DNA of 64,000 nt, from contig CANMOZ010000003.1 in assembly GCA_947499545.1 (NCBI GenBank), positions 62,001 to 126,000 on the forward strand, read 5' to 3'. The position numbers and the translations under genes are program-made. The DNA is from an uncultured Saccharospirillaceae bacterium. GTDB lineage: Bacteria > Pseudomonadota > Gammaproteobacteria > Pseudomonadales > Oceanobacteraceae. Shown here piece by piece: positions 34,472-45,258 of the stretch (position 1 is its first letter; the number at the start of each line of letters is the position of its first letter). Under the pieces are notes generated by a model. That model made no database searches and was not told where the DNA came from. It saw only the letters and a program-made list of their open reading frames with translations.

Positions 34472-35968
34472 TTACTGATTGGCGTTCTCAAACCAGGGTT
34501 TACGAGCGGTCATGATCAGCTCAGAAGCTTTCGCTTCATCGACATCAGCAATTTCTACCAGCTCATCAATGGACTGCTCCGCCAATTCTTCCATGGTACG
34601 AACACCATTGCTGGCTAAAACCAACGCAAGGTGCTGTTCCATGCCTTCCATATTCAGGAGGTCATCTGCAGGCTGTGCATTCTCAAGCTTTTCTTCACTC
34701 GCTATCGCTTGGGTAAGCAGCACATCTTTGGCTCTTACACGCAATTCATTCACCAACTCTTCGTCTAGCCCTTCAATAGCAAGCATTTCTTCCATTGGGA
34801 CATAAGCGACTTCTTCTAAGTTGGTAAAACCTTCGCTCACCAATAAGGTGGCTAATTCTTCATCAATAGAAAGAGAGGACTCAAACAAACGGGCAATACC
34901 TCCCGCCTCTTCTGAACGTTTCTCGTTAGCCTCTTCTTCTGTCATTACGTTGATTTCCCAGCCGGTCAATTCACCAGCTAGGCGCACGTTTTGACCATTT
35001 CGACCAATGGCCATGGCTAAATTATCTTCTTTGACAGCAACATCCATCATATGAGCATCTTCATCCACGATAATGGATGCAACATCAGCAGGCGCCATTG
35101 CATTGATCACAAGTTGCGCTGGGTTGTCATCCCAGAGCACAATGTCAACACGCTCATTGCCGAGTTCACTGGTGACGGCTTGAACGCGTGATCCCCTCAT
35201 GCCCACACAGGCACCAACAGGATCTATTCGCCCATCATTGGTTTTCACCGCAATTTTTGCACGAGAACCAGGGTCACGTGCCGCGCCCATGACTTCAATG
35301 ACATCTTCAGCAATTTCAGGTACTTCAATTCTGAAGAGTTCGATCAACATCTCAGAGGACGCTCGACTCAACAACAGCTGAGGCCCTCTGTTCTCACTAC
35401 GAACCGACATTAGAACGGCACGAACGCGATCACCCATACGGAAAATTTCTCTTGGGATAAGCTGATCACGAGGCAACAAACCCTCAGCGTTGTTACCCAA
35501 GTCAATTATGAGGTTATCGCGAGTGACTTTCTTAACTGTTCCGTTAACCAGTTCACCAACGCGGTGTAAATATTCTTCAATAACTTTTTGGCGTTCAGCT
35601 TCACGCACTTTTTGAACAATGATTTGTTTTGCTGCCTGCGCAGCAATTCGACCAAACTCAATGTTCTCAACCTGCTCTTCGTAAACATCGCCTGGCTGTA
35701 ACTTTGTATCGATTTCCATGGCTTCTTCTAGGGTCAACTCAGTACCCAGGCCTGGAACCACTTCATTACTCACTACCAACCAACTGCGGAATGTTTCGTA
35801 AGTACCACTGCGACGATCAATATTTACACGGATGGTCGAATCTTCGTCTTCATAACGCTTTTTAGTGGCTGTTGCTAACGCCAATTCAATCGCATCAAAG
35901 ATGACTTCCTTATCAACGCCTTTCTCATTAGAAACCGCTTCTGCGACCAATAATATCTCTTTGCTCAT
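34472..35968 (-). CDS. nusA: Transcription termination/antitermination protein NusA
   Basis: NusA (498 aa) promotes pausing, intrinsic termination and antitermination. It has the N-terminal RNAP-binding domain, an S1 domain ([20 protein letters not shown]), two KH domains ([38 protein letters not shown]) and two C-terminal acidic repeats typical of gammaproteobacteria. It lies 10 bp after rimP. Two terminator-like hairpins upstream of rimP suit NusA autoregulation. Confidence 0.98.
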   Translation of the reverse strand: MSKEILLVAEAVSNEKGVDKEVIFDAIELALATATKKRYEDEDSTIRVNIDRRSGTYETFRSWLVVSNEVVPGLGTELTLEEAMEIDTKLQPGDVYEEQVENIEFGRIAAQAAKQIIVQKVREAERQKVIEEYLHRVGELVNGTVKKVTRDNLIIDLGNNAEGLLPRDQLIPREIFRMGDRVRAVLMSVRSENRGPQLLLSRASSEMLIELFRIEVPEIAEDVIEVMGAARDPGSRAKIAVKTNDGRIDPVGACVGMRGSRVQAVTSELGNERVDIVLWDDNPAQLVINAMAPADVASIIVDEDAHMMDVAVKEDNLAMAIGRNGQNVRLAGELTGWEINVMTEEEANEKRSEEAGGIARLFESSLSIDEELATLLVSEGFTNLEEVAYVPMEEMLAIEGLDEELVNELRVRAKDVLLTQAIASEEKLENAQPADDLLNMEGMEQHLALVLASNGVRTMEELAEQSIDELVEIADVDEAKASELIMTARKPWFENANQ

Positions 35969-35978
35969 ATTGACGCCC

Positions 35979-36449
35979 TCAGCCTTTGCTGTCTTTAAAC
36001 TGTGGAATCACCTGTGCCTTTTCGATACTGTCAATGGGCAACAGATATTCATGATCTTCAACTCTTAAGACGATGTCTTCGCCTTCCACTCCGCACAAGA
36101 TGCCTTGGAATTTCCGGCGTCCCTCATAGGGCACTCGCAACCGCAGCAAAACCGTAGCCCCAGTAAACTCAACGTACTGCTCCAGGGTGAACAACAAACG
36201 ATCCATGCCAGGCGACGAAACTTCTAAGTTGTACTCTGAGCGAATGGGATCTTCAACATCCATGACGGCACTGATTTGACGACTCACCTGCGCGCACTGA
36301 TCGACATTAATGCCTTCTTCATGATCAATGTACACTCGCAAGATGCTGTGTTTGCCTTGAACAATGTACTCCAATCCCCAATAGATGAATCCCATAGACT
36401 CAACAACGGGTTGCAGTAATGCCTTCAGCTCTTCTACCTTTGTCGCCAC
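35979..36449 (-). CDS. rimP: Ribosome maturation factor RimP
   Basis: RimP (156 aa) assists early 30S assembly. The N-terminal alpha/beta domain ([28 protein letters not shown]) and the Sm-like C-terminal domain are present, with [14 protein letters not shown] and [10 protein letters not shown] as family motifs. It is the first protein gene of the nusA operon, separated from the upstream initiator tRNA by two hairpins. Confidence 0.96.
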   Translation of the reverse strand: MATKVEELKALLQPVVESMGFIYWGLEYIVQGKHSILRVYIDHEEGINVDQCAQVSRQISAVMDVEDPIRSEYNLEVSSPGMDRLLFTLEQYVEFTGATVLLRLRVPYEGRRKFQGILCGVEGEDIVLRVEDHEYLLPIDSIEKAQVIPQFKDSKG

Positions 36450-36494
36450 TCTTGTACCCTGTTTGATGCGCTATCCAACTTGGACGCTATAAAC

Positions 36495-36516
36495 AAAAAA
36501 TGGGCTCAATGGCCCA
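36495..36516 (-). terminator. Terminator/attenuator-like hairpin in the rimP leader
   Basis: Reading leftward: TGGGC, 6-nt loop, GCCCA then TTTTTT. The stem is only 5 bp but followed by a clean U6, 45 nt before rimP. It is a candidate attenuator sensing NusA. Confidence 0.5.
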
Positions 36517-36559
36517 ATCACTAGCGAGACGGCTAAAAGCCTTTCTCAAACACCTAGCA

Positions 36560-36584
36560 AAAAGCCCCTATTAGAGGGGCTTTT
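36560..36584 (-). terminator. Rho-independent terminator of the tRNA-Leu/tRNA-fMet transcript
   Basis: AAAAGCCCCT, 5-nt loop, AGGGGCTTTT: a 10-bp perfect stem with U-tract, between tRNA-fMet and rimP. Confidence 0.88.
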
Positions 36585-36760
36585 CGAAACAGTACTGCTT
36601 GCTTCGTTGCTCTGAACCATACCAATAGGCTCAGTAGCTCAGCACGTCTGAGAAACTCGACCAAACTCGACCTAGTACCCACTTCCATTCTCAGTTAAGC
36701 GATAGATACTGATTAACCTACCAACTGAATTCGATCAATAACTTGAGAAAGTTCGGAAGT

Positions 36761-36837
<77 letters not shown>

Positions 36838-36979
36838 TCCGAGTCGCGGACAATTATAGTTATCCACGCTAAATAGGGTCAAGTGTTGATGGCCATGGAC
36901 TCAAAGTTTTTCGAGTTATTTCCGTCAATACTGACGGAGTATTCACATCAAAAACCTTACTAAGAGTCTCATAGGACAT

Positions 36980-37065
36980 TGGTGCGGATGAGAGGACTTG
37001 AACCTCCACGAGCAAAGCTCACCACCCCCTCAAGATGGCGTGTCTACCGATTCCACCACATCCGC
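36980..37065 (-). tRNA. tRNA-Leu (anticodon GAG)
   Basis: Class II tRNA of 86 nt: acceptor GCGGATG/CATCCGC, anticodon stem CCATC/GGTGG with loop TTGAGGG, long variable arm, encoded CCA. It lies between secG and tRNA-fMet, as in Pseudomonas and E. coli. Confidence 0.97.
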
Positions 37066-37132
37066 AAATCGATTGGCTGACGCTTCAAACGACTTCACAT
37101 CAGCTATAAACTTTTCAAACCCAACTTAAGCC

Positions 37133-37573
37133 TTATTCGGGCTTGTCATTTTGAGCTTTTTTCTCGCCTTCAGACACCTCAGCATCAACGGCTTCCAATA
37201 CTTCAGCATCAACTTCTGGTAAGTCATCAGCTTCGGACGCGTATTCTTCCACATCTGGCAGGTCTGATGCAACCTCTTTCTTGGCAGTTTCTTCTGTAAT
37301 CTCAGACACTTGGGGGATTCCTGCTGTTGACACTTCATCCGCCCGCTGTTTTGCAATATACGCCAATGCAAAGCTTGTACTAAAGAAAACTATACTCAAC
37401 CATTTCGTAGAACGGCTAAGAAAATTCGCCGACCCAGAGCTCCCAAAAACAGTCTGTGATGCACCGCCGCCAAAAGATGCTCCCGCATCAGCGCCTTTCC
37501 CTTGCTGAAGCAATACCAGGCCAATAACACCCAGAGCCACCAATACGTGTACTGCTAAGATCACACTTTCCAT
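37133..37573 (-). CDS. secG: Preprotein translocase subunit SecG
   Basis: SecG (146 aa) is the non-essential translocon subunit that flips during SecA cycling. Two membrane segments frame the Gly-rich cytoplasmic loop LLQQGKGADAGASFGGGAS. The start is the ATG at 37571-37573 (MESVILAVHVL), 2 bp after the tpiA stop. The C-terminal tail after residue 90 is strongly acidic and longer than in E. coli (110 aa), a variable trait of the family. Confidence 0.94.
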   Translation of the reverse strand: MESVILAVHVLVALGVIGLVLLQQGKGADAGASFGGGASQTVFGSSGSANFLSRSTKWLSIVFFSTSFALAYIAKQRADEVSTAGIPQVSEITEETAKKEVASDLPDVEEYASEADDLPEVDAEVLEAVDAEVSEGEKKAQNDKPE

Positions 37574-37575
37574 AA

Positions 37576-38337
37576 TCAAGCCACCGCCTTACAAATATCA
37601 ATAAAATCCTGAGCCTTCAAAGAGGCGCCTCCAATCAGCCCGCCATCAATGTCGGTTTGACCGAAAAGAGATTCTGCATTATCTGCTTTGACGCTCCCCC
37701 CATAAAGCAGTGGCGTCATTTCAGCAAGCGCTTTGTCAAACTCAGACAACCTTGAGCGCAGTGCCGCATGAATTTCTTGAGCCTGCTCTGGTTTAGCTGT
37801 TTTACCCGTACCAATAGCCCAAACAGGCTCGTACGCAATCACAAGCTTTTCACAGCTGCCCGGATCTAAAGTATTCAGCACACTGTCAAGTTGTTCATAG
37901 ACAACCGATAAGGTTTCGCCTGACTCTCGCTCTTCAAGCGTTTCACCTACGCATAAAATCGGTGAAAGCCCTGCCGTTATCGCTGCTCTAAGCTTCTGCG
38001 CAATCTGCAAATTACTTTCTTTAAAAACCTGACGACGCTCAGAGTGCCCAACGATAACGTACTGACACTGGAAATCTGACAGCATTGACGCCGATACCTC
38101 ACCGGTATAAGCGCCCGAATCAAACTCTGAAAGCGTTTGCGCTCCCCAGGCAATTTGACTCCCTTGCAACAACTGAGCAACCTGGGGCAAATAAGGAAAA
38201 GGGATACATACAGCCATCTCGGCTTTCATGCTGCCTGATTCTTTTGCTGACAACTCCAAAAGAGCTGCTAATAAGCGAGCATTTGCCTCCAGACTACCGT
38301 TCATCTTCCAGTTGCCTGCGACGAGCTTGCGTCTCAT
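37576..38337 (-). CDS. tpiA: Triose-phosphate isomerase
   Basis: TpiA (253 aa) interconverts dihydroxyacetone phosphate and glyceraldehyde 3-phosphate in glycolysis. Lys in AGNWKMNG, catalytic His in IVGHSERR and catalytic Glu in AYEPVWAIGTGK are intact; GGSVKADN binds phosphate. Start chosen at 38335-38337 (MRRKLVAGNWKMNG), since an earlier in-frame ATG would add a segment absent from the family. Located between glmM and secG, the usual place. Confidence 0.96.
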   Translation of the reverse strand: MRRKLVAGNWKMNGSLEANARLLAALLELSAKESGSMKAEMAVCIPFPYLPQVAQLLQGSQIAWGAQTLSEFDSGAYTGEVSASMLSDFQCQYVIVGHSERRQVFKESNLQIAQKLRAAITAGLSPILCVGETLEERESGETLSVVYEQLDSVLNTLDPGSCEKLVIAYEPVWAIGTGKTAKPEQAQEIHAALRSRLSEFDKALAEMTPLLYGGSVKADNAESLFGQTDIDGGLIGGASLKAQDFIDICKAVA

Positions 38338-38506
38338 ATTCCATAGCCTTCGCCAAGAGTGGCGCCAGATGTTAACGAAGAAAGCGCTTTCAAACAAGCC
38401 AAAAGGCCTGTAGAGCTACGCATTTCCCACATTTTTCTATTAGTGGGCAGTTATGCACACATCCAGGAGATAATCTCTCGCATCTCAAACCCAAAATGAA
38501 GGATGT

Positions 38507-39850
38507 TTAGGCATTTTCAGATTCCGCTTGCTTGACCACGGCAGCTATTTTTTCAGCCAGCTCCTCAACCTGCTGATAATCCTCTCCTTCAACCATCACT
38601 CTCACTTTGGGCTCTGTACCCGAGGGCCTCAAAAGAACACGGCCTCGCCCAGCCAATAATGCTTCAGCTTCAGCGACCACTTGTTGAACCTGAGAATCAT
38701 CGACAACCGCTTTATCCCTAACAACGACGTTTTCAGTAATTTGCGGCATTTTTTTCATGCCTCGCTTAAGCTCATGCAATCTTTTTTCAAAAGCCTGCAC
38801 CGACTGAAGCACTTGAAGCGCAGAAACAATCCCATCACCTGTTGTCGTTGCGTCCAAACACAGTAAATGCCCGGAAGCTTCTCCTCCGAGTATCCAATTG
38901 TGTTCTTTTAGTTGTTTCACAACGTAACGATCGCCCACTTTCGCGCGAACAAAGGGAATTTTTTGCTGCTTAAGGGCTAACTCAAGCCCCATGTTGGTCA
39001 TTAACGTGCCAACAATGCCGCTATCATGCAACAATCCGCTTTCCTGATAATAACGACTGATTACCCACAGAAGTTCATCGCCATCAACCAGCTCACCTTT
39101 ATGGTCAACCATCAATACCCGATCACCGTCACCATCGAAAGCAATTCCCAAATCCGCTTCAATCTCAATCACTTTGGCTTGCAAGGACTTTGGAACCGTC
39201 GAACCGCACTGATTATTAATATTGAGCCCATCAGGCTCGGCATGAATAACCGTTACCTCTGCACCAAGCTCCCGAAATACAGATGGAGCAACGTGATAAG
39301 TCGCACCGTTCGCGCAATCCAACACCAGTCTCTTTCCCGCTAGCGACAACCCAAAAACGGTTCCCTTACAAAACTCGATGTATCGACCAGCTGCATCCGT
39401 AATTCTTTTCGCTTTTCCAAGCGCATCAGGAGCCACCATCACCATCGGCTCATCCATCATGGCTTCAATTTCATGCTCAATATCATCGTCTAATTTAGTG
39501 CCTTCTGAACTAAAAAATTTAATGCCATTGTCATAGTAAGGGTTATGCGATGCCGAAATAACAATGCCCGCATCGGCCTTGAATGTTCGGGTTAGATAGG
39601 CAATCGCTGGCGTTGGCATTGGACCCAACAAACGAATATCAACACCCGCTGCAGATAACCCCGCCTCAAGAGCAGACTCAAACATATAGCCCGAGATACG
39701 AGTATCTTTTCCAACGAGCACTAATTTTTTTCCGTGTTTCGCTAACACGCTGCCAATTGCCCAACCTAACTTCAAAGCGAAATCTGGAGTAATGGGGTAT
39801 TCGCCAACACGCCCACGAATACCATCTGTACCAAAATATTTACGCGTCAT
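38507..39850 (-). CDS. glmM: Phosphoglucosamine mutase
   Basis: GlmM (447 aa) converts glucosamine 6-phosphate to the 1-phosphate for UDP-GlcNAc, needed for peptidoglycan and LPS. The phosphoserine loop is [16 protein letters not shown], the metal-binding loop [12 protein letters not shown], the sugar loop GGEASGH, and the phosphate loop [15 protein letters not shown]. Start at 39848-39850 ([13 protein letters not shown]) with GGGGG upstream. It follows folP, as in E. coli. Confidence 0.97.
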   Translation of the reverse strand: MTRKYFGTDGIRGRVGEYPITPDFALKLGWAIGSVLAKHGKKLVLVGKDTRISGYMFESALEAGLSAAGVDIRLLGPMPTPAIAYLTRTFKADAGIVISASHNPYYDNGIKFFSSEGTKLDDDIEHEIEAMMDEPMVMVAPDALGKAKRITDAAGRYIEFCKGTVFGLSLAGKRLVLDCANGATYHVAPSVFRELGAEVTVIHAEPDGLNINNQCGSTVPKSLQAKVIEIEADLGIAFDGDGDRVLMVDHKGELVDGDELLWVISRYYQESGLLHDSGIVGTLMTNMGLELALKQQKIPFVRAKVGDRYVVKQLKEHNWILGGEASGHLLCLDATTTGDGIVSALQVLQSVQAFEKRLHELKRGMKKMPQITENVVVRDKAVVDDSQVQQVVAEAEALLAGRGRVLLRPSGTEPKVRVMVEGEDYQQVEELAEKIAAVVKQAESENA

Positions 39851-39943
39851 ACTTACCCCCATCTATAACCCAGAAAATCTGCATGAAAGGATTTCTTAAT
39901 GCAAAGCCCTTATAAGGAATCCATAAACGTGCACCATAATGCT

Positions 39944-40783
39944 CTACAATGCCCGTCCAAGTGAGGCAACAACCCTCAGCGCATCGACCGTTGGCTTGAC
40001 GTCATGCACCCTAATGAATTTCGCACCCTTTTGTGCAGCAATAACCGCCGCCGCAAGACTGCCATACAACCTCTGATCCACAGGTGCATCATCCAACATC
40101 CGCCCGATCATGGATTTACGTGATAAGCCCACCAACAAAGGGGCGCCCAGTGTGTGAAACCTCTCCAAGCGTTGCAACAGCTTTAGATTATCTTCATACC
40201 CTTTACCAAACCCAAACCCAGGGTCTAAAGCTAATCGATCCATCGCCACGCCCATTTCACTGACCGCCTGAATGCGCTTGGCTAAAAAGTAGTAAACATC
40301 GTCAACGACATTCTGATAGTAAGGCTTGTCTTGCATGGTTTGAGGGTCACCTTGCATATGCATTATACAAAGTGCCAATTCAGATTCTGCCGCTGTTTCA
40401 AGAGCACCTGGCTTGGTGAAACCTCTCACATCATTTAATAGGTGAGCACCTTCGGAAGCAGCTGCTGACATAACTTCCGGCGAACTGGTATCCACAGAAA
40501 CCCAAACAGATGAACCCATTCCCTTTAACGCTTTCAAAACTGGCAACACACGAGCAAGCTCTTCATTAGTCGATACAGGCTCCGCACCAGGGCGCGTCGA
40601 TTCACCACCAATATCGATAATATCAACCCCTTCCTCAATCATTGAATGAGCGCGTTCTATCGCTGAATCAATGTGCGCAAATTTTCCTCCATCCGAGAAA
40701 GAATCGGGGGTCACATTCAAAATACCCATAACCTTTGGGCGATCTAGCTTCATTGTTTGCTGCTGAGATCTAATATAAGCCAT
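39944..40783 (-). CDS. folP: Dihydropteroate synthase
   Basis: FolP (279 aa) joins para-aminobenzoate to pterin pyrophosphate in folate synthesis and is the sulfonamide target. The N-terminal signature VMGILNVTPDSFSDGGKF and DIGGESTRPGAEPV are intact; catalytic-site GFGKGYEDNLKLL and LLVGLSRKSMIGRML follow. It is 95 bp after ftsH with a terminator in between, so it probably has part of its expression from read-through or its own promoter. Confidence 0.97.
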   Translation of the reverse strand: MAYIRSQQQTMKLDRPKVMGILNVTPDSFSDGGKFAHIDSAIERAHSMIEEGVDIIDIGGESTRPGAEPVSTNEELARVLPVLKALKGMGSSVWVSVDTSSPEVMSAAASEGAHLLNDVRGFTKPGALETAAESELALCIMHMQGDPQTMQDKPYYQNVVDDVYYFLAKRIQAVSEMGVAMDRLALDPGFGFGKGYEDNLKLLQRLERFHTLGAPLLVGLSRKSMIGRMLDDAPVDQRLYGSLAAAVIAAQKGAKFIRVHDVKPTVDALRVVASLGRAL

Positions 40784-40801
40784 AGCTATTCACCGCTCAT
40801 G

Positions 40802-40826
40802 AAAAAAAGCGGCACTTGGCCGCTTT
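40802..40826 (-). terminator. Rho-independent terminator after ftsH
   Basis: Reading leftward: AAAGCGGC, 5-nt loop, GCCGCTTT then further T residues: an 8-bp perfect stem with U-tract. It lies 52 bp past the ftsH stop and 19 bp before folP. Confidence 0.88.
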
Positions 40827-40877
40827 CATATAAATCCAATATTTGCTGAGTATTAGCGTGTGCGTAAATCCGCTACA

Positions 40878-42827
40878 TCAGACTTCCGGAGAGGGTTTCG
40901 CAGCAGGACCCTTTGGCTCCTCTGCATCATTTTCTGCATTCAGAGTACTTGACTCTTCCGCACCCACGGTCGCCTCTGCTCCTGGACCTTTTGGACGATC
41001 TCGGTCATCCCAACCTTTTGGAGGATTGGGCTTAACGCCTTGCATGATCTGCTGAACCTGCTGAGCATCAATGGTTTCATATTCCATCAATGCATCTTTC
41101 ATCATTTCCAATTTATCCCGGTGATCTTTCAAAATTTGGTCAGCGGTTGCGTAACAGCGATCCAGCAGCTCTTTAATTTCCTCATCAATCATCTGCGCCG
41201 TGCGTTCAGATAAATGACTGACACTGCTACCGCCTCCAACGCCAAGATAATTATGATTTTCTTCTTCAGCATACAGCTGAGGACCGAGTTTATCCGACAA
41301 ACCCCACTTGGTCACATAATTACGAGCCAAGGAAGTCGCACGTTCTATATCATTCGATGCACCGGTCGTTACACCATCCATACCAGCCGTCATTTCTTCA
41401 GCAATACGGCCGCCATATAGACTGCATATCTGGCTCTCGATACGGCGCTTACTCATAGAGTAACGATCTTCTTCAGGCAACGTCATCGTCACCCCAAGCG
41501 CTCTGCCACGCGGAATAATGGTGACTTTATAAACAGGATCGTGCTCGGGCACGACACAGCCAACGATCGCATGGCCTGCTTCATGGTAAGCGGTATTAAT
41601 CTTGTCTTCTTCAGACATAACCATGGCTTTTCGCTCAGCGCCCATCATGATCTTGTCTTTGGCGCCTTCGAACTCGTCCATCGTCACAAAACGCTTATCA
41701 GCACGCGCAGCAAACAAAGCGGCTTCGTTCACAAGATTGGCTAAATCCGCTCCAGAGAACCCTGGTGTCCCCCTGGCAATAACCTTTGGATTCACATCAT
41801 CAGCCAAAGGCACTTTGCGCATGTGCACTTTCAATATTTGCTCACGCCCCAAGATGTCAGGCAAACCAACCACAACTTGACGATCGAAACGACCAGGACG
41901 CAGCAAAGCTGGATCGAGAACATCTGGTCTGTTGGTTGCCGCAATGACGATGATGCCATCGTTCACCTCAAAACCATCCATCTCAACCAATAACTGGTTA
42001 AGGGTTTGCTCACGCTCATCGTTACCGCCGCCCACGCCAATACCTCGTGAACGACCTACTGCATCAATTTCATCAATAAAAATAATACACGGTGCCTGTT
42101 TTTTGGCTTGATCAAACATATCGCGCACGCGAGAAGCACCAACCCCAACAAACATCTCAACGAAGTCAGATCCTGAGATTGAGAAAAAAGGCACTTTGGC
42201 TTCACCCGCAATGGCTTTCGCTAACAAGGTTTTACCCGTCCCAGGCTGACCCACCATCAATACGCCGCGTGGAATTTTGCCACCCAACCGCTGATATTTG
42301 CTGGGGTCTTTCAAGAATTCAACCAGCTCTTCAACATCTTCTTTGGCTTCATCACAGCCAGCAACATCAGCAAAGGTTGTTTTAATTTGATCTTCTGTGA
42401 GTAATTTCGCTTTAGATTTCCCAAAGCTCATTGGCCCTCTGCCACCCCCTGAACCACCTTGCATCTGGCGCATGAAAAACATAAATACCGCAATGATGAC
42501 CAAAATGGGGAAAGAGGCGACCAAAAGCTGTGTCCAAATGCTCTGACGCTCAGGACGGCTACCCTCAACATTCACTTTGTTTTCGAGGAGTTGATCCATT
42601 AACTTAGGATCGTTACTCGGGAGAACGGTTTCAAAAGACTGTCCGCTTTCTAACTTACCTTCGATAATAGGTCCAGAAAACACAACAGAATCGACTTGCC
42701 CGCTTTCAACGTATTCGATGAATTCGGAGTACTTCACATCCTTTTTGTTACTCGGGGTTTGAAAGTTCTGGAATACCGTGAGCAGGATGGCCGCAATGAT
42801 CAACCAGAGAACCAGATTTTTCGCCAT
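40878..42827 (-). CDS. ftsH: ATP-dependent zinc metalloprotease FtsH
   Basis: FtsH (649 aa) is a hexameric membrane protease that degrades LpxC, sigma32 and unassembled membrane proteins. Two membrane segments (about 4-21 and 101-120) bracket a periplasmic domain; the AAA domain has Walker A GQPGTGKT and Walker [12 protein letters not shown], and the zinc site is HEAGH. The C-terminal tail is Pro/Gly/Glu-rich. It follows rlmE by 80 bp, the conserved rlmE-ftsH-folP-glmM order. Confidence 0.98.
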   Translation of the reverse strand: MAKNLVLWLIIAAILLTVFQNFQTPSNKKDVKYSEFIEYVESGQVDSVVFSGPIIEGKLESGQSFETVLPSNDPKLMDQLLENKVNVEGSRPERQSIWTQLLVASFPILVIIAVFMFFMRQMQGGSGGGRGPMSFGKSKAKLLTEDQIKTTFADVAGCDEAKEDVEELVEFLKDPSKYQRLGGKIPRGVLMVGQPGTGKTLLAKAIAGEAKVPFFSISGSDFVEMFVGVGASRVRDMFDQAKKQAPCIIFIDEIDAVGRSRGIGVGGGNDEREQTLNQLLVEMDGFEVNDGIIVIAATNRPDVLDPALLRPGRFDRQVVVGLPDILGREQILKVHMRKVPLADDVNPKVIARGTPGFSGADLANLVNEAALFAARADKRFVTMDEFEGAKDKIMMGAERKAMVMSEEDKINTAYHEAGHAIVGCVVPEHDPVYKVTIIPRGRALGVTMTLPEEDRYSMSKRRIESQICSLYGGRIAEEMTAGMDGVTTGASNDIERATSLARNYVTKWGLSDKLGPQLYAEEENHNYLGVGGGSSVSHLSERTAQMIDEEIKELLDRCYATADQILKDHRDKLEMMKDALMEYETIDAQQVQQIMQGVKPNPPKGWDDRDRPKGPGAEATVGAEESSTLNAENDAEEPKGPAAKPSPEV

Positions 42828-42907
42828 AATCTTTAATGCCTACCTTTACTTGCCGAAGCCTCCATAGGATCAGTTAGGACTCTACTACAAAGCGAGTATG
42901 AACCCAA

Positions 42908-43531
42908 CTAATCACCACGATACCCTTTCCCTACCAGATAGAGCTCTCGAGACCTTGCTCGGGAAGAATGAGGCTTGCGACTGACCACTTTTTGAAACGA
43001 TTGTCTCAAGTCAGCCAGGTAAGCTTCAAACCCCTCCCCTTGGAATACTTTAGCCGCAAACGCTCCTCCAGGCTTTAGGATATTTCGAGCCATATCCAAA
43101 GCGAGTTCTACCAAATACATGGCAGAAGGTTGATCGACGGCACTCACACCACTCATATTGGGGGCCATATCAGAAATAACAAGGTCTGCCTTTTCAGCCC
43201 CCAAACTTGTCAATATCTCTTCGTATACGGATGCTTCCGTAAAATCGCCTTGTATGAAGGACACACCGGGCACTGGCGCCATTGGGAGAATGTCAGAAGC
43301 AACAACCCTGCCCTTATCACCCACCAGCTCAGCGGCTACCTGGGTCCAGCCTCCTGGGGCACTGCCTAGATCCACGACCGTCATACCTGGACGAATTAAC
43401 TTATCTTTTTCGTTTAACTCCAAAAGCTTATAGCTAGCTCGACTTCTATAACCATCTTGTTTAGATTGCTTCACGAAGCGATCGTCAAAATGCTCTTTCA
43501 GCCAAGTCGTACTGGATTTCGATCTTGCCAT
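42908..43531 (-). CDS. rlmE: 23S rRNA 2'-O-ribose U2552 methyltransferase
   Basis: RlmE/FtsJ (207 aa) methylates U2552 in the ribosomal A-loop at a late 50S step. The SAM motif is [13 protein letters not shown], the catalytic K-D-K-E tetrad is distributed as in the family ([13 protein letters not shown] and [12 protein letters not shown] contain the D and second K). Divergent from yhbY across 79 bp, the standard arrangement. Confidence 0.96.
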   Translation of the reverse strand: MARSKSSTTWLKEHFDDRFVKQSKQDGYRSRASYKLLELNEKDKLIRPGMTVVDLGSAPGGWTQVAAELVGDKGRVVASDILPMAPVPGVSFIQGDFTEASVYEEILTSLGAEKADLVISDMAPNMSGVSAVDQPSAMYLVELALDMARNILKPGGAFAAKVFQGEGFEAYLADLRQSFQKVVSRKPHSSRARSRELYLVGKGYRGD

Positions 43532-43543
43532 GAGATGAAGCTC

Positions 43544-43572
43544 TTATTCACCTGAGGTAAATGGGGTATAAT
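43544..43572 (+). promoter_or_regulatory. Possible promoter of yhbY
   Basis: TTATTC (43544-43549), 17-nt spacer and a perfect TATAAT (43567-43572), 39 bp before the yhbY ATG. The -35 is poor. Confidence 0.45.
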
Positions 43573-43610
43573 GGCCGAGTTTACACTATTACGAAGGCTA
43601 CCCCTAGACC

Positions 43611-43913
43611 ATGGCATTATCTCAAAAACGCCGCAAAGAACTTAGAGCCATTGGGCACAACTTAAACCCTGTGGTGACGGTTGCTGGCAAGGGGCTCTCG
43701 GAAGCCGTTTTAGCTGAACTGGATCGAGCTTTAGAAGACCATGAACTCATCAAAGTGAAGTTGGCGATTGGCGACAGAGACGCCCGCAAGCAAATTAGCG
43801 ATGACCTACTGAGTGCTTCTAAATCGGAGCTGATTCAATCCATTGGTAAAATCCTTTTGATTTATCGTCGCGCTCAAGAGCCTGGAAAAAAGTCCAACCT
43901 TCAAGGGCATTAA
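43611..43913 (+). CDS. yhbY: YhbY-family ribosome assembly RNA-binding protein
   Basis: A 100-aa CRM-domain protein with the signature GHNLNPVVTVAGKGLSEAV and a GxxG-like loop, linked to 50S assembly in E. coli. Divergent from rlmE. In many relatives greA lies next on the far side; here a periplasmic binding protein gene is inserted between the two. Confidence 0.93.
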   Translation: MALSQKRRKELRAIGHNLNPVVTVAGKGLSEAVLAELDRALEDHELIKVKLAIGDRDARKQISDDLLSASKSELIQSIGKILLIYRRAQEPGKKSNLQGH

Positions 43914-43957
43914 ACCTCCACAGCGACACCTCGCTCTGCCTTAGCTAGAATTGACGC

Positions 43958-44749
43958 ATGAACAGTGGAAAAGCACCTCATGCGTTAAGCCAGTTATCGC
44001 CCGCTTACTTTTTAGCCGTTTTGGCTGCATTAGCAGTTTTCCCATGCACGATCCAACCTGCTCAAGCCAACAAGTTGATTTTCAACACTCAGAATTTCCC
44101 ACCCTTCACCTACGTCTATAACGACAAGGTTGTGGGGCCAGGCACTGAAATATTAAGCGAGGCCTGCAAACAAGCAGAAATTGCCTGTGAATTTCACTTA
44201 CTGCCTTGGAAAAGAGCCCAACAGGAGGTCGTCGAGGGCCGGGCGCATGGGCTGTACCTCATTGGCAAAAATGCTAAACGGCTGGCTTGGCTCGATTTCA
44301 CTCCACCACTGTTGATTACTGAGTACGCGTTTTTCGTGAGAAATGACGATTCAAAGCACTATGAAAGTCTTAAGGACTTTAATGGATATGCCATTAGCGT
44401 GAAAGACCGCTCCAACACTCAGACAACACTGCGAAGGGTACTTCCCCTTATCGGAACCACCCATGAAGACGCTCGACTAACGGACACCTCCAGCTTTGAA
44501 AAATTAGATCTTGGACGAGTCAATACCGTTTTTATCAATGCTGATGTTGCGAACAGCCTGATCAAATCAAAGGGATACAACGCCAAAAAAGCCTTCACGC
44601 TAAAACCCCTCAACTACTACGCTGGCATTTCCAAAGAGAGTGTCGACGCTGAGACGAGAGCAGCTTTTATGAAAGCAATCACTGAAATTAAAAGCAACGG
44701 AAGGATCCAGACAATACTGAATCCATTCGGTATGAAGGCAGCTAAATAA
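43958..44749 (+). CDS. Periplasmic solute-binding protein of the SBP_bac_3 type, without transporter genes
   Basis: A 263-aa protein with a signal peptide (about 1-37, ending QPAQA) and a type 3 solute-binding domain: FNTQNFPPFTYVYN at the start and LPWKRAQQEVVEGRAHGLY, a PWxRA motif common in orphan members from marine gammaproteobacteria. No ABC permease or ATPase is nearby, so it may serve a distant transporter or a sensor. It is 44 bp after yhbY and convergent with greA. The ligand is unknown. Confidence 0.75.
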   Translation: MNSGKAPHALSQLSPAYFLAVLAALAVFPCTIQPAQANKLIFNTQNFPPFTYVYNDKVVGPGTEILSEACKQAEIACEFHLLPWKRAQQEVVEGRAHGLYLIGKNAKRLAWLDFTPPLLITEYAFFVRNDDSKHYESLKDFNGYAISVKDRSNTQTTLRRVLPLIGTTHEDARLTDTSSFEKLDLGRVNTVFINADVANSLIKSKGYNAKKAFTLKPLNYYAGISKESVDAETRAAFMKAITEIKSNGRIQTILNPFGMKAAK

Positions 44750-44781
44750 CGAGCCAACGTATCACGCACCCGATACTAAGA

Positions 44782-45258
44782 TCAAAGGTGCTCTACGTTA
44801 TCAATCTCGTACTCAACCAGGCCAGAGGGCACTTGTACTTGAACCATATCCCCTTCTTGCTTGCCGATTAAGGCTCGAGCAATTGGAGAGGTCACTGATA
44901 TTTTACTTTCTTTGATATCCGCTTCGTCTTCACCCACAATCTGATATCTCGATTCTTCATCGGTATCAACATTGATCACAGTGACCGTTGTGCCAAAAAT
45001 GACTTTACCACTGTGGGGAATACTGGTGATATCAATCACCTGACTGTTACCTAGCTTTCCTTCAATTTCTTGAATCCGTCCCTCAATGAACCCTTGCTGC
45101 TCACGCGCAGCGTGATATTCCGCGTTTTCCTTAAGATCTCCGTGCTCTCTTGCTTCTGCGATGGCTCGGATCACTTTAGGGCGTTCAACAGATTTCAGCT
45201 GGTCAAGCTCCTCACGGAGCTTGCGTTCACCCGCCAGGGTCATTGGGTACTTTTGCAT
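44782..45258 (-). CDS. greA: Transcription elongation factor GreA
   Basis: GreA (158 aa) rescues backtracked RNA polymerase by stimulating RNA cleavage. The N-terminal coiled coil carries the acidic tip [19 protein letters not shown], and the C-terminal FKBP-like domain has [14 protein letters not shown]. Its ATG overlaps the carB stop (TAATG), matching the carA-carB-greA operon described in Pseudomonas aeruginosa. Confidence 0.97.
   Translation of the reverse strand: MQKYPMTLAGERKLREELDQLKSVERPKVIRAIAEAREHGDLKENAEYHAAREQQGFIEGRIQEIEGKLGNSQVIDITSIPHSGKVIFGTTVTVINVDTDEESRYQIVGEDEADIKESKISVTSPIARALIGKQEGDMVQVQVPSGLVEYEIDNVEHL

Larger units (their letters stand above)
36450..36760. other. tRNA-fMet to rimP leader region
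   Basis: This 311-bp region has two U-tract hairpins (36495-36516 and 36560-36584), both oriented for leftward transcription toward rimP. No gene was seen. An independent rimP promoter must lie here or transcription must read through; I did not find convincing -35/-10 elements. Confidence 0.5.
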
